Shown here: positions 12,001 to 23,578 of the stretch, piece after piece | Layout: the number at the start of each line of letters is the position of its first letter | Position numbering within the stretch: position 1 is the stretch's first letter | From: Gnetum montanum | Taxonomy: Eukaryota; Streptophyta; Gnetopsida; Gnetales; Gnetaceae | Assembly: GCA_015680685.1 (NCBI GenBank) | Contig: MNCI01002316.1 | Coordinates: 161,729 to 225,728, forward strand | Reading direction: 5' to 3' | DNA: 64,000 nucleotides | Translations under genes and position numbers: made by a program | The notes under the pieces: model-generated | What the model saw: only the letters and a program-made list of their open reading frames with translations | What the model was told of the DNA's origin: nothing | The model's database searches: none

Positions 12001-15000
12001 CACATGGTTTCAAACTCCTTTGTACAACAGAAGATGTATATTTTGGAAATGGTGGGACCTGCAAAACACAGGTTAGGAAATAACAAGAGTACAAGCAGAA
12101 ATATAAACCATGTAACCTAAAAAACAGCTAAATAGTATCATCAGAGGAAAGCATAATTAGTAGACTGGAATGAATTTTATCAACTGGAGATGTGATAAAC
12201 ATATATAATTAATTACGGTGAATATCAAACCTGGCCATTGTGAATGAGGGAAACAAGAATGAACTTCTTGTATGCTTCTACGGTTATTGCTGAAAGAGTT
12301 GTTGCAGGAGCAGTGATTGCCTAAAAAGTTAACACGTAGATGATAAACAGTAAGTTATGTCAAAACATTTTACAACAGCTTCACTAAAGCCAAAGCATTA
12401 AATTCATATCTTACATGCTGGAAAAATTCTAAAGCTTTTTCATACTGTTTTAATCCAATAAAGACAGTCCCTCTGCATTTATCACATGAAATTTATCAGT
12501 TCAAGTATTCTCTTATAACCAAAGTATTTAGTATTATACATACATACAATTAAGTGAATTCAAAGAATTGGAGATTTTCCAACAGCCTTCAATCAAATTA
12601 AAGCATGCATATATACTTCTGCTCACAGATTTTTGTCCTATATATATATATATATATCAATTACATAAACTACAAAATTATTTTTACCTCCATCGTTCTA
12701 TACAGGGATAACTGAATCATCATCATCCTCATATCCTTGTCCCAACAAAATGGGGTTGACTATCATGGATAACTGAATACTACTAATAAATGAAAATCTC
12801 TAAACCTTGAGGGAACAAAAGCTTCACAGCAACCCTATGATGTAAAGTCCCATAAAAATGCCTCAAGAAGGAAAGTCTATGTTGTACTCTTATTTCAAGG
12901 CAGTAACAATGCCTTTACTAAGTTCAAATTAAAATAATAAAGCCAGAAACCACTATTTGTTTTTGAATTAGCCTCAACTTTCTTCAAACGCTACAATCCT
13001 TGAGGTTTGAACTTTTTACCTATTCGTTTTACTTAACAATTGACCCTAGTTCACTATACAAGAAATAATTGCAAAAAACCATTGTATGCGTGACATCAGA
13101 GAGAGAGAGAGAGAATAGCATTCAGATTTTTTATATATGTTCATAAACAATAAAAATAACATCTATGTTGATTGCATGCACCCAGAAAACTCATACCCAT
13201 AGTAGCAATACAAGAGGAAATCCTTTGCTTGATCAACCTCGAAAATTTTATCCTCCAAAATACTTAATCCAAACTTATATTGCTTTGATAGCAAACAAAC
13301 CAACAAGAAGTCCGCATGCAGAGGAGTAAGCTGTTCAGAAGAGTTTTGAAGCTTTCGAATGGCTGTCTGCAGTGGAATTATAGCTCTTGCTGGAAATTGC
13401 GTTTGCCTAGCATAGTCCTTAAACCTCTTGCAAATAAGAGTGACTGAATTCTCCAAAAAACAAAACGAAACAAAATTACCATGAATTAATCACTGGTAAA
13501 TATTTCAAAAAGAAAGATCGGAAAACATTAAACAAATAAAAAAATAGTATTCCAATATAGTCTTCTTTTAATAAAAGATAAGAAAATGCTGTAATTCATG
13601 GAGTGTCCAAGAAGGAAAATTGAAATAGTAGCGTAGAATTGACTATGCAATGGTATTAAATACTGCTCAACAATGATTATAAATATAATTATTAAGAAAA
13701 TGGACTCAAACTAGTTACAAGGATACTTCGGGAAAGCTGATCAGATCATAGATCATTTTTTCATTTCCCAATCACAATATTGAAATAACATATAAAAATA
13801 TTAGGTTTCTAACCATTCCCGAAAAATGTAACAAAAAGTAACAAGCAAGCTAGAATGGCCCAAATTTTTCTGAAACAATATGAAATTGCTTGGAATCACC
13901 TAGAGTAGGATTGCACTAGATTGAGATTCCAAATTGTTGGAATCCAAACTCCAATCCACATTTCATTTGTATGTTTACAACCATTATTTCTGGAACAGCT
14001 AAAAAGAAATATTATTAATAAGAAAATAACATTTGAAGTACAACCAGAATTGTCTTGGGATCTTAGAGATCACTCAATAGATGACATGATAAAGTCCCAT
14101 TGCATAAAATATTTACAACCATAATCACAACAGGACTAAAGTTCAAATGGTGATAAAGCCACCACTATATTCATTGGGTTATTACCCATATTCTACTAAA
14201 GTATTGTGCTAAACATATGTCCCAAGGGCACATATGATCTAGTCTTGGTTCCAACAAACCCCATTTTCTTCTATTTGGCATTCTCACTCTTTTCTCATTT
14301 GCAAGTTGACACTTACCTAGCCTTGATCTCATTGATGTGTACCGATTAAGCTTTCACAAATGTGGATTTTCAGTATTATCAATGCAGTTCTGTGATGTAT
14401 TTTAAGTTCTTTGTGTTAGCATTCTTTACTTTCATCTATAAATATTTACGAAATTTTAACATATAGGGTTCTATTATCTAATAATTCTTTTCCTTTTGTT
14501 TTTCAAATCTTTCTTCACATACTTAATTAAAATGTTCCATTATGTATTTCCATGTGGTAAATGCATTTTCTAAAATATTAATAAATGATCATAGGATTGT
14601 AATGGCTGTGACTGAATGTAAATAAAAAGCATTATAAATATATCTTGGAAACCTTCTAAATGCAAGATAATATCATGGAATGTTAAAATGTGATATGAAA
14701 AAGAACATTACATTTTTCTGATGCAATTCGAATCTGTTCTGTTGAGCATGCTTCAATAAAGCTGGATGTAGTTGACAAAAATCCATCTACCTGATCTTGT
14801 GGAATAGCAGTAAATGAGTATGCCTCCCTGCGTAGTTTTGAAAGTGGACACTTCAACTCTTATTATCATGAAATAAATAATAAAGAACAATCTCTCAATA
14901 TCGTCATTCATCATATGCTATCAGAAATATATAAATTAGCTAGAACAATCTCAAACCACGAATGCAGAAAGTAAAAATCCATGATAGGAAGGTTAAAGCT

Positions 15001-15904
15001 TTGCTATGGCTACTGTATACAATTTCTAAACAGCTCATTCATGTATGTATTTTTGGGTTCACAATGTTATACATAGATATCAACATATACAGGTGTATGG
15101 TTACATGTGTTTCAAATATTTCTATTTCACAGGTTCCTCCATAGCACATGGAAAATCTTGAAAAGCTTATATGTTGGCTATGGTACATGGAAATGTGGTA
15201 AAGCTTATTTGTTAGGTAATATTTTCTTAAGTACCAGTATGCTCTCCTCATAAATGAGTGATGTTGATTCTGAGTACCATGTATGTGTAAGAAATCAAAA
15301 CTTTGTTGGTTTCGATTAGAAATTATCCTTGAGCACACAAAGCAGTGCATACTGTTACGTTATACCTCAGTTCTATGAAGTTTCATGTTGGCCGTATGAC
15401 CTGTGTACGTAGAGTCATAGTTAAGTTCAGTAAGCAACTTTTAAAACTCTTTCACTAGGACTAACGTCATACATGAATTATAATTTTATTAATTACCCAT
15501 GACAGTACTGAATGAAATACAGTGTTCATAACGTCGGTGAAATATGCCGTGTTAGTAACCTCAACCAACTTTTCAGGTTGGTAAGGAAACCAAATTTTTT
15601 AATGACATTTCCAAAACAAACACACCTAAGTTTATATATCTTTAAGTATGATGCAAAATTGTCATTAAAAAAAAGGTTCAAACAATATCGCGTGATAGAA
15701 CAGAAGGAAATAAACTTACAGTATACATAGGTAACCAAGCGAGTGCTTTGCAGGATCCAAATGGCTCAAACTTTCGGGCAATTTATGTGCTTGCTCTTTA
15801 AGAATGTCCTCGTTCTGTTTAAGAAGACCGTAAAGATGCAAAAGGTCATCGTTTGTTCCTGAGAAGCCCTGAATCTGTGTGAGCATTTTCTCAACGGCTT
15901 CCAT
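9036..15904 (-). CDS. CSN3: COP9 signalosome complex subunit 3 (11 exons, 423 aa)
   Basis: CSN3 is a PCI-domain scaffold subunit of the COP9 signalosome, which removes NEDD8/RUB from cullin-RING ubiquitin ligases. Coding exons on the minus strand are 15904-15720, 14827-14712, 13443-13197, 12472-12415, 12320-12231, 12058-11996, 10884-10795, 10702-10544, 10443-10322, 9299-9227 and 9104-9036. All introns are GT-AG, every junction keeps phase, and the joined frame is 1272 nt ending in TAG, close to the 429-residue Arabidopsis protein. Recognisable blocks are HSLGYL (exon 1), ILVSLIHNGQ (exon 5), LTQTYLTLSLQDIA and ELHVLQM (exon 8, PCI region), IQDGEI, INQKDGM and DPEQYKT (exon 9), and VPQKYSI at the C-terminus. 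At exon 10 the upstream acceptor would give an immediate stop, so the acceptor at 9300 is used. The start ATG (15904-15902) is the first codon of the conserved N-terminus. Several blocks differ noticeably from the angiosperm proteins I know. No disabling change is visible, so this looks like a working host gene. Confidence 0.96.
9598..9650 (-). repeat. LINE 3'-end fragment in CSN3 intron 9
   Basis: On the minus strand this reads GGATTCCATTTTGTTGGGAT, then AAGGCTGGGATGATGATGATG. That is the 3' terminus typical of plant RTE-type LINEs, with their TGATGA-type tail. Only about 50 bp is present. Confidence 0.6.
12641..12656. repeat. (TA)n microsatellite in CSN3 intron 3
   Basis: About eight TA dinucleotides in a row lie between exons 4 and 3. 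Confidence 0.85.
12718..12771 (-). repeat. LINE 3'-end fragment in CSN3 intron 3
   Basis: On the minus strand it reads GTCAACCCCATTTTGTTGGG, then ACAAGGATATGAGGATGATGATGA. This is the same kind of LINE terminus as at 9598-9650, in the same orientation as the host gene. Confidence 0.6.
13099..13114. repeat. (GA)n microsatellite in CSN3 intron 3
   Basis: An uninterrupted run of GA repeats lies about 80 bp downstream, in gene orientation, of the exon 3 donor site. Confidence 0.85.
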
Positions 15905-16041
15905 GTTGGTGTTTTTTACGCTCCAACTGGGACACCAAGATTATCGGAGAATTCGGCGAAGCAATCGAGTTTCGAACGAAGCTGCGAATTTCTTGCAGAC
16001 GTACTCACACAATCCGACAGATTCTTCGAGCGTGACTCCAA

Positions 16042-16050
16042 CCTTTTATA
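16042..16050 (-). promoter_or_regulatory. TATA box of CSN3
   Basis: On the minus strand this is GGCTATAAAAGG, a strong TATA box 138 bp upstream of the CSN3 start codon. Transcription would start near 16010-16020, giving a 5' UTR of roughly 105-115 nt. The interval between is visibly richer in C and G than its surroundings and has no upstream in-frame ATG extension of the conserved N-terminus. Confidence 0.7.
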
Positions 16051-16559
16051 GCCTTCGCGCAAATTTAAACAGAATCACCCTGCAAGCTTTATAAATAAAA
16101 ATATAATAAGGAAACTAATTTTTCTTTCTGTTTTTCATCTAAGGGAGCCGCGGCCAAAGAAAGCATTGGATGTAAGGGAGGACAATTACTTGGCTTTTCG
16201 CTAATGCTAGGTGTTCGGACCCAGCAATGAGGTGACTTGTAACAGTTTGGCATCACAGATGGCATTGGTTTGATTTTAATGCACAATGCTAAGTTAGAAT
16301 TTTTTTTTTCAAAATAAAAATTAGTAAAAGGAATTTTGAAACTTTTCTATTCCATAGATTCACAATGGTCATAGATTCACAATGGTCTTAGTAGATACAT
16401 AAGTAAATAAAAAGTTAGTTTCATATTTTAATTTTTTATACTTAATAAATATTGCAATTACTAAAGGGAAATGACAAAATAAACCTCATGTAAGTGGCCA
16501 TGTATAGTTGAGACAAGGTCAGGATGAGGATGAAAATAATAGTTAACTAATATATCTTT

Positions 16560-16737
16560 CATTGTAAGGTAAGTTAATTGGGTGTTGAAACCTTGAAATG
16601 ATTGTAATATAGGTACGACCAAAGATGTATAGTCTAATTCAAACTTTATAACTCAACATTTCCCACCAAAATTAAACCCATTCCTTGGATCTTTCAAATC
16701 AAGAGTGTTACCACTAGACTAACACCTCATTATTTTG
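16560..16737 (-). repeat. SINE (tRNA-derived), copy 4, best preserved with copy 5
   Basis: On the minus strand it reads GAGGTGTTAGTCTAGTGGTA (box A), then GGGTTTAATTTTGGTGGG (box B-like), GAGTTATAAAGTTTGAATTA, ACTATACATCTTTGG, and ATTACAATCATTTCAAGGTT. These segments fall in the same order and spacing as at 18020-18180. Confidence 0.65.
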
Positions 16738-18019
16738 ATACTTTTAGAATTGAAATTGTAACTTACAACACCTCAAGCCACTTGTTTTAACCAATTGACC
16801 TAATTTCTACTAAAGTATTATGTAAGGGCACAGAGTCATCTTGTTAGTGACAATTCGAGCATTTGACCATTTGCTTCCAAATTAGTAAAGCAATAACATT
16901 ACCTCATCTTGTTCTTAGTCATCATGGTCCCATTTTGTCATTTTACAATCATGCCTTTCCAACTACTCTCATGTCTCTTGGATGGATAAAGGGCACTAGA
17001 GATGTAGAGTCGCTAGGGTAGTACCAAGTTGATTTGAAAACATCGAGTTGAGTATGTTTACACACAAATGCAACGCCTTGGAAAGTTCACTAATTAGGGA
17101 GCACTTTAGCCAGGGAACAACCCTGGAGTTACCCTAAATGTTGGGGAGGCAATGCCACCTAGTGCTTTTTGTATGAAGGGGAGTTCATTTTGGGTAGGTT
17201 GTCAAACCCACTAGCATGGCTTGGCTCAAATACCACATCATTCATTAGCTACAAGTTTCCTCTAATACAAGGACCAAACTTGTACACAAAACACCTTAGT
17301 GTTACCTTGACTAGCAACATTATCTAAATGAAGGAACTTGGAAAGGTGGAAGCATTTAAACCCTATAGCACAAGTAGTATAAGTTAGATAGTTTTATAGA
17401 AGATAAGTTGTCTAAATGAAGTAACTTGTTGATCTTTCATATTCGTTGCTTTTAGCTTTCACATTTGAAGAAGGTAGCTTATCAATGTGAAGGCTGCTTC
17501 ACATATCATCATGGGTAAGCTATCTATCCACAATGCAAAATAACGTTCATTTCAAGGGTTAGATGAGTGTGTTGGTATTACCTTTGTGATTTCCTAGACA
17601 TAATAAAAATTTCCAGTTTCTAGTATGTCCCCTATATGAACACGAAACAATTTGACTAGGGGTACACCCCAATATCTATAGCAAATATGATACATTAGAA
17701 ATATAGAAAACTAGAACAATGTCTCAAACTAACAACATGTTACCAACAATTTATTTTTAGGGAAAAGTCAAGTCTACCTAGGATATGCCCCTAGGCTAGC
17801 AACATAGCAACTATAAAGAGGATGTTGATACTAGGCTTTAAATCGAGTACCTATGAGTACATAGCTATGCAAGCTAACCAACTAGTGAACGATCTTGTTA
17901 CCAGCAAATTCCTGTTAAACAATAAGCTAATTAATTTAGTCATAGTATTAGTATGAACCAATATACAATAGAAAATGTTCTTTAGTTACTTTCAAACCGA
18001 ATATATCTATCCTACGAAT

Positions 18020-18182
18020 TAACAACGAGGTGTTAGGCTAGTGGTAGGACTCTAATTTATAAGTTTTAAGTCACAGGTTCAATTCTGGTAGGCAATTTAA
18101 GATATAATGGTCCATTTGAACTATATATCTTGGGGTGTACTAATATTACAATTATTTCAAGGTTCCAATACCCCCAATTTAT
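18020..18182 (+). repeat. SINE (tRNA-derived), copy 5
   Basis: GAGGTGTTAGGCTAGTGGTA holds a pol III box A-like motif, and AGGTTCAATTCTGGTAGG, about 45 bp downstream, holds box B. The body and tail (TATATATCTTGGGGTGTACT, then ATTTCAAGGTTCCAATACC) match the copies at 3611 and 16560. Length is about 160 bp. It does not fold as a tRNA gene, so a SINE is the better call. Confidence 0.65.
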
Positions 18183-18231
18183 CCTACTAATTCAATTTCA
18201 ATGATTTTTACATAATTCTTATATAATTCAA

Positions 18232-18440
18232 CATGTGGTTTATTGGGATACCACACCCTGTACAATCTCTAAGCCCCACTCTAGAGTGTTGTGACACTGC
18301 ATCGACCACTCAACCCCACAAGGTCCCATCAAGCTTAGAATGTGGTTTCTAGGCTCCCACAACCTTTACAATCTTGAGCTTTGCTTTAGAGTGTTGCGCT
18401 ACAACACCAACCACTCAATCTTGCACGATCCTGATAAGCT
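18232..18440 (+). repeat. Tandem duplication, unit about 105 bp
   Basis: Two diverged copies each run GTGGTTT, ACAATCT, TAGAGTGTTG, ACCACTCAA, then CAAGCTT or TAAGCTC (starting near 18236 and 18342). I do not recognise the parent element. Confidence 0.6.
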
Positions 18441-18847
18441 CAAGCAAGATGCCTTCCAGTAAGAAGCACATCAACCCTACAGGGTCCAAAGGAGAATAAT
18501 AATTACAAGGGATGAATGCAACTTGGTTTGCTGATCCTTGCACTTTGAGATACACCACACTTTACAATGGACAAATGATAATACAATGGGGAGCAACAAT
18601 GAATATAATGATTGAAAAATGATTATGCATTGATTGTACAAGAGCTTGTGCATTTCCCAATGAGAGTGATGTCTTCTTATAGTCAGCATGTTTCCAAATC
18701 CATCTTGGAACTCATGTAATGGCTAGCTAACAGTCATGGAACATGTCTTATTCATGCTCGAGACATCTTTTTGTATTTGGTTTTCATTATGGGAAGACAT
18801 CTTTGTCTGGTGAAAGATGTCTTTTTGAAATCTCCATTTTGGGAAGA

Positions 18848-18992
18848 TGATGAGCAATGAAAGGTACCCCTATGCTCAACCATATGAATCATGAAGTGTT
18901 AACGCATGATTTGGTCAAATTCTGCAGACTCTATGTCTTCCAGTATACTAGTTGTCTAGGAAGTGAATCTCATCCTAATGATCATTCATTGT
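18848..18992 (-). repeat. Element III 3' LTR, outer piece
   Basis: It starts TGATGAG and matches 48588-48740 (same AGGTACCCCTA, ACTAGTTGTCTAGGAAGTGA and TCATTCATTGT landmarks). It is cut at ATTGT (18988-18992), where element II inserted, and continues at 35185. Confidence 0.88.
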
Positions 18993-19855
18993 TGATGAAT
19001 CATGTTTTGCTAGGCCCCGATATCGGATCCTCGATATCGAGTACACGATATCGTAGCTTGGATAATGATATCAAATACATGATATCATGATTCTTTTGTA
19101 GGCCTATAAATGCCACGTTCAGGCGCACAAGAAAAGGGGGGGAGTTGGTAATTCTTAGGGTAGAGTCTTTTTTTTCATTTTTCAATTCATTTCAGTTCTT
19201 TCCCCAGTGCATGCCCATAGTGTGATGATTGTAATTATATGGAACCTTTATTCGAGTGTGACGTACTTGGACATGCACATGATTAGCAATAAAGATCAAG
19301 ATTACTCCATCATTGCAGCATTCACTTAGTTTTAATTGTTTAATTGTTATTTTTATTTATTATTTTCTTAGTTAATATTTATTTAACATAATTTACTATT
19401 CCTATTGTTAAATGCGGAATGAGTACAACTTAATCACGAACATTGAAGTGTAACTACTTGGTAACCCAATAGCATATTTAGGAGTGCTTAAGTAATGTGT
19501 GCTTGGTAATCCTAAAAGTAGTACATGAGGTCCAAGATGTGTATGAATGATTAAGGATGGATGCTCATTGCACTTAGGCTAGCATAGACTTCATTTCCTA
19601 TTGCTTATTAGTTTAATCAAGATTATTTTCCATTGTCTCTAGGAGTAGCCTAGTGTTAGAAATCATATCATACACCTCACTCTAGACTAAACCATACATG
19701 ATAAGCGAATACTAGTCTAGGTGGGAAGATAGCGAACTGCAATTAATGTGTAACTATCTAGATACCACAACTAGTTTGTCTGCGAAGTTCGATCGGATCG
19801 TGCGTACACGCTCATATTCATATGGTTGAATGTAGGGATACCTCACCACTCATCA
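18993..19855 (+). repeat. Element II 5' LTR
   Basis: It runs from TGATGAATCATG to CACTCATCA. GATATCG palindromes lie at about 19018-19085, and TATAAAT is at 19105-19111. It pairs closely with 34332-35179, with scattered transitions and a small indel in U3. Confidence 0.95.
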
Positions 19856-19856
19856 T

Positions 19857-19874
19857 TGGCACTATTGTTGGGGA
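19857..19874 (+). other. Primer-binding site of element II (tRNA-Asp type)
   Basis: TGGCACTATTGTTGGGGA lies one base after the LTR. It equals the complement of the 3' end of plant tRNA-Asp (TGGCGCCGTTGCCGGGGA) except at four positions, all C-to-T or G-to-A changes. Confidence 0.8.
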
Positions 19875-20379
19875 TGGTGCTAGTTATTTAGATTAGTTAC
19901 ATTATCCAAGATCATTGTAACGAAGCCTTGATGATATATCTTCTAGAAAGAAAGTAATTGCAAATAAGTCACACACAAATTCACAACAATCTCTCTCTCA
20001 CAAGACTATGATAATGCAACAACTAGTAAGGCAATTCATTGGAGAACTAACGAATTATATGATGAAGAAGATGAATTTTGGAGTACTCAATCTTATGCAG
20101 GGATCCCCTATGCTCATAAACACCCCAACAGTATTCAAGGACTCTTGTGATTCAACTCTAACACTCCTTCGACGTTAGGTCATGACACAAATGACTGTCT
20201 TTTAAGGGGTCGACGTAGAAATAAAAATCGAGCCCATGGGCAAAGTCAAGAATGCCAACATGAACAAAGACAACATCATCCCAACCCAAAAAATTCATAA
20301 CCTACTTAGTGATGATGAACCCCTACTGGCCACTAAGAGCCTAATGCATATAGAAGATACTATTTGAATATCCTACAGG

Positions 20380-22173
20380 CATCACAAGGAAAGTCGTCTA
20401 CCCAGGTTGGATTTAAATAACTTTCCCAAGTTTTTAGGAGGCTATGATTTAGATCCGCAACATCATTTACAAGCCTTCTATGATGCCTGTGCATGGAACA
20501 ACATTGATAATGAATGGCAAAGACTAAAGCTCTTTCCTATGACACTCGTTGATCAAACAAAAGTATGGTATAGGTCTTTAAAACCAAAATCAATTTGATG
20601 TTGGCCGACAATGGTAGAATTCTTCAATGAAAGATATCAAACCTATGCAAGAGTGTCAGCCTTGAAGAGACAAATCCAAGAGTGGAAATAAGCGCAACAT
20701 GAATCCTTGGACATGGCCTTAGAAAGATATTACTCTTTGTTAAACAAATGCCTAGGCCATGGGTTCTCCAAGGTAAGGCTAATGTACCACATCATGGATG
20801 GACTCCGTAATGAAACAAGGGAGACCCTAGGGATGTATGCCCCAAGTCAACTATATGAACTACGAATCCATCAATTCCAATAACTTATTAAGCGGGTAGC
20901 AAAAGAAGAAGGAGAAATAGCTAAATGGGGAAATGTTGAAAGCTCTCAATAGGATCAAAATCTCAAAATAGCAAAGGTCTATGATCATGAAAAGGAGAAA
21001 TCAAGTCACCTCAAGGAGGTGGAATCATCTTTGCCAATGCTACAATCACTAGACAAGATTGAGGCAAAGATCAATAAGATGATGGATTGGGTACATGAAG
21101 TATGTGGAGAATATGCCAACATTATTAGAGGAAAAACCATGATGAACCAAGAAACAAGACAGAACAGCACTATATAATTGGAAAGAAGGGTTGAAGAAAA
21201 TAAAGATAAGAGCTCAATTTCAAATTACCCGTATTAATGTGACATTTGCTTGTACGATTATCCCCAAGGTCAATGCCCAATCTTGTCACATTTACATGAG
21301 CTTTGGGAAGGAATGTTACATCCAGATTTCGTACAAAAATACCATGTTTAATCACAGTGGCAAAAATCCCAATCATGGGGGAGGCCATCCTCAAACTAGT
21401 CACACCCTTCATACCATCCGAACCCAAGAACTTATTAGGTTCAGCATCCTGTTTCCCCAACTGTGTCAACAACCTCTATTTTACCACATCATTATCATTC
21501 TCTTGAGTACTATCAACCCATGTCCTCTCCAACAAGATCACCACCTCATGTTCCTTGTACTTCTCCTCACCCTCAATATTCTCATCCTTTACCTCCTTTT
21601 ACATCACCACCAATAGTACTAGAAGGTTTTGCACCATAGCACCAACCCATGAACGTTACTTGTGCTACTACTGTCAATAGTAGTGGAGGTCCTCCACAAC
21701 GTCAAAAGCGTCCTTTCTTTAGGCATGACTAAAGAAAGAGACATCACAGTTCCAAAACCACTACATCCTCCAACCTACCACAAGTTCAACGTTGTGATGC
21801 ATCTTCCTTCTCGAAATCAATGCCTCCTATTACCTTATCAAGGCCACCAATCAATACTCCAACTACCATGTGGCCCAATGAGTATAACCACATAGGAAGA
21901 CATATTGATCCTTGCATACCATCTTACGATCATGGGTGCCATAGTGGATCAACTCCTTATCAATTAACCAAATCTTATAATTTGCCCCACTATGCCTACT
22001 TTAATCAAGTGTGTGAACCATAATTTGGGTACATTCCAACCACCACATCAAAGGACACCCAGTGGTTTGGGTATGACCAGATTCTAATGTTCCCAAAATG
22101 CTTGGATTCAAATTTTCCATTTATTAATTCTAGCCATACTCAAAGGATTAGTTATGGGGGATATCTTCTATTC
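20380..22173 (+). pseudogene. gag of element II (broken)
   Basis: The frame reads LGGYDLDPQHHLQAFYDACA near 20431, then KLFPMTLVDQTKVWYRSLK, the core of the Retrotrans_gag family. After further stops come LKRQIQEWK and MDGLRNETRETLGMYAPSQL. A zinc-binding-like CDICLYDYPQGQCP follows near 21240, then a proline-rich stretch. The homologous pieces in III and IV carry GGYNFDPQNHLQAFYDACA and ETRITLGTYAQGRLSELR. Gag would form the particle shell and bind RNA. Several stops and at least one frame change make it non-functional. After about 22173 the sequence goes straight to post-integrase-type spacer. Confidence 0.8.
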
Positions 22174-23573
22174 TAACAAGCAAATTTAATAAATGTTTTT
22201 CCTTTTCTTTAATTTTACAATTTTTTGTTTTCCAATTTTTCATCTTTTTATTTGTTGTTTTATCTTTTTATGGGTAATCTCATCTATGAATAAAACACTC
22301 ATGTGACTCATTGGTCGAGGTGTTGTTCTATGCTATCAAGTCTCAGGTGATTACATATTTGGATAGTGAGCTCACAACATCCACCCACCCATTCTATTAA
22401 TAAGAGGTTCTACTCTCGGAACGATGATATTCTTGCTATCATTAAAACTTAAAGTAATTTGGTGCTCATCCTGCCCAGAGTAAAAAATGATAGACTAAGA
22501 AGGAATGACTAGGGTGTGACATCAAGGGGACTTGTGGATTCTCTTTGGTAACATCTGTAGAAGCTATCATGTAGCCTAGTTGTACTAAGATCCTTGTAGA
22601 TTTGACGAAAAATGGGAGTAAGAGTAATAAAGGCACTCAATAAAGGAGCTTAATGCTATTCTGGGGGTCCCACTGGAAAGACATGCACCCATGCTTGAAG
22701 GTTGGTAGCTTTTCCAAATCACTTTTGGGAAAGACAAAGTGCCAAAGTGGCTAGAAGAAGAAAAGAAGAAGAAGAAAGAAAGAAAAGAACGAAGAAAAAC
22801 ACAAAGAAAGGATCAAGAAAAATGGACCATAGAGAAATTCCAAATCACTACTTCCTTAGACAAAATGTCAAGTGATCATACACCTTGCTGTCATGGTGCT
22901 CTTCTGGTTGTTCATCATTGGATGAAATAATGCGATGTCACTGATCGAAGGAATGGACTTGGTCTTGATTTTGGAGTGATGGGCTAATGACACATTAATC
23001 ATGCCCTACCCTCAGGATTCATTATGCCCTGGGTCAGTTACCTCATGTCCCGATCTCTACAATCCCTTCTACAATTCACCTCATCTCATTGTTCATGTAT
23101 TTTTGACTTGTGTCTTGTGTAACATCAAACTTATACCTCATCACAGAGGTATCTACATGTGTGTGTTTTGTGGAACTAGTGTGGATTGCATTTAACCCTT
23201 TTAGTGCCTACATACATTTTTAGGTGTGGTTACGTAAGGGCATGATAGGTAGGAACCTGCTTTGGGGGAGGACCCACTTGCATAACTTTTGTAATTTGCA
23301 ATCTTTGCACATCATCACATCATCCTACATCCTCCAAGTATTGCATTACTACAATAATCTTCCCCTTTATCATTATTTTAAATTTTAACATTCCTATGCA
23401 CCACAACATGTCCTTTTTCCTCATCCTATTCATGAATTTCATTATTAAATTCCACTTCATTACACTTTCGGTGCCTTTAGCTCTCTTCAACGCTATCCTA
23501 GATCTTTCAATTCAACCTTAAATCCTTCATTTTTGACCTTGGAAATTCGAAAATTCATCAATTTTTCCAAGTA
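22174..23573 (+). other. Element II spacer joining gag to the 3' region (pol missing)
   Basis: T-rich runs at 22195-22275 resemble the TTTTGTTTTACA-rich tract after the element IV integrase (56638-56760). CATCAAGGGGACTTGTGGAT (22532) resembles 57050-57065, and GGAACCTGCTTTGGGGGAGG (about 23250) resembles 57670. No enzyme domain is visible. A purine-rich lysine ORF around 22739 is low complexity and not credible. Confidence 0.65.
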
Positions 23574-23578
23574 CCCTA

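Larger units (their letters stand above)
16051..18847. other. Gene-free interval between CSN3 promoter and the transposon nest
   Basis: I see no gene. Listed separately are two SINE copies and a roughly 105-bp duplication. From about 18740 the sequence carries repeats of GACATCTTT that resume beyond the nest at 59690-59760, so the two outer flanks look like one former locus. Confidence 0.5.

Noticed and set aside
18020-18182. tRNA gene suggested by box A and box B motifs
   Set aside because: No cloverleaf can be formed, and the same 160-bp unit occurs several times with a common non-tRNA tail, so it is a SINE.
22739-22930. Lysine-rich ORF in element II spacer
   Set aside because: It is a purine simple-sequence run (GAAGAAAAG), not a conserved protein.
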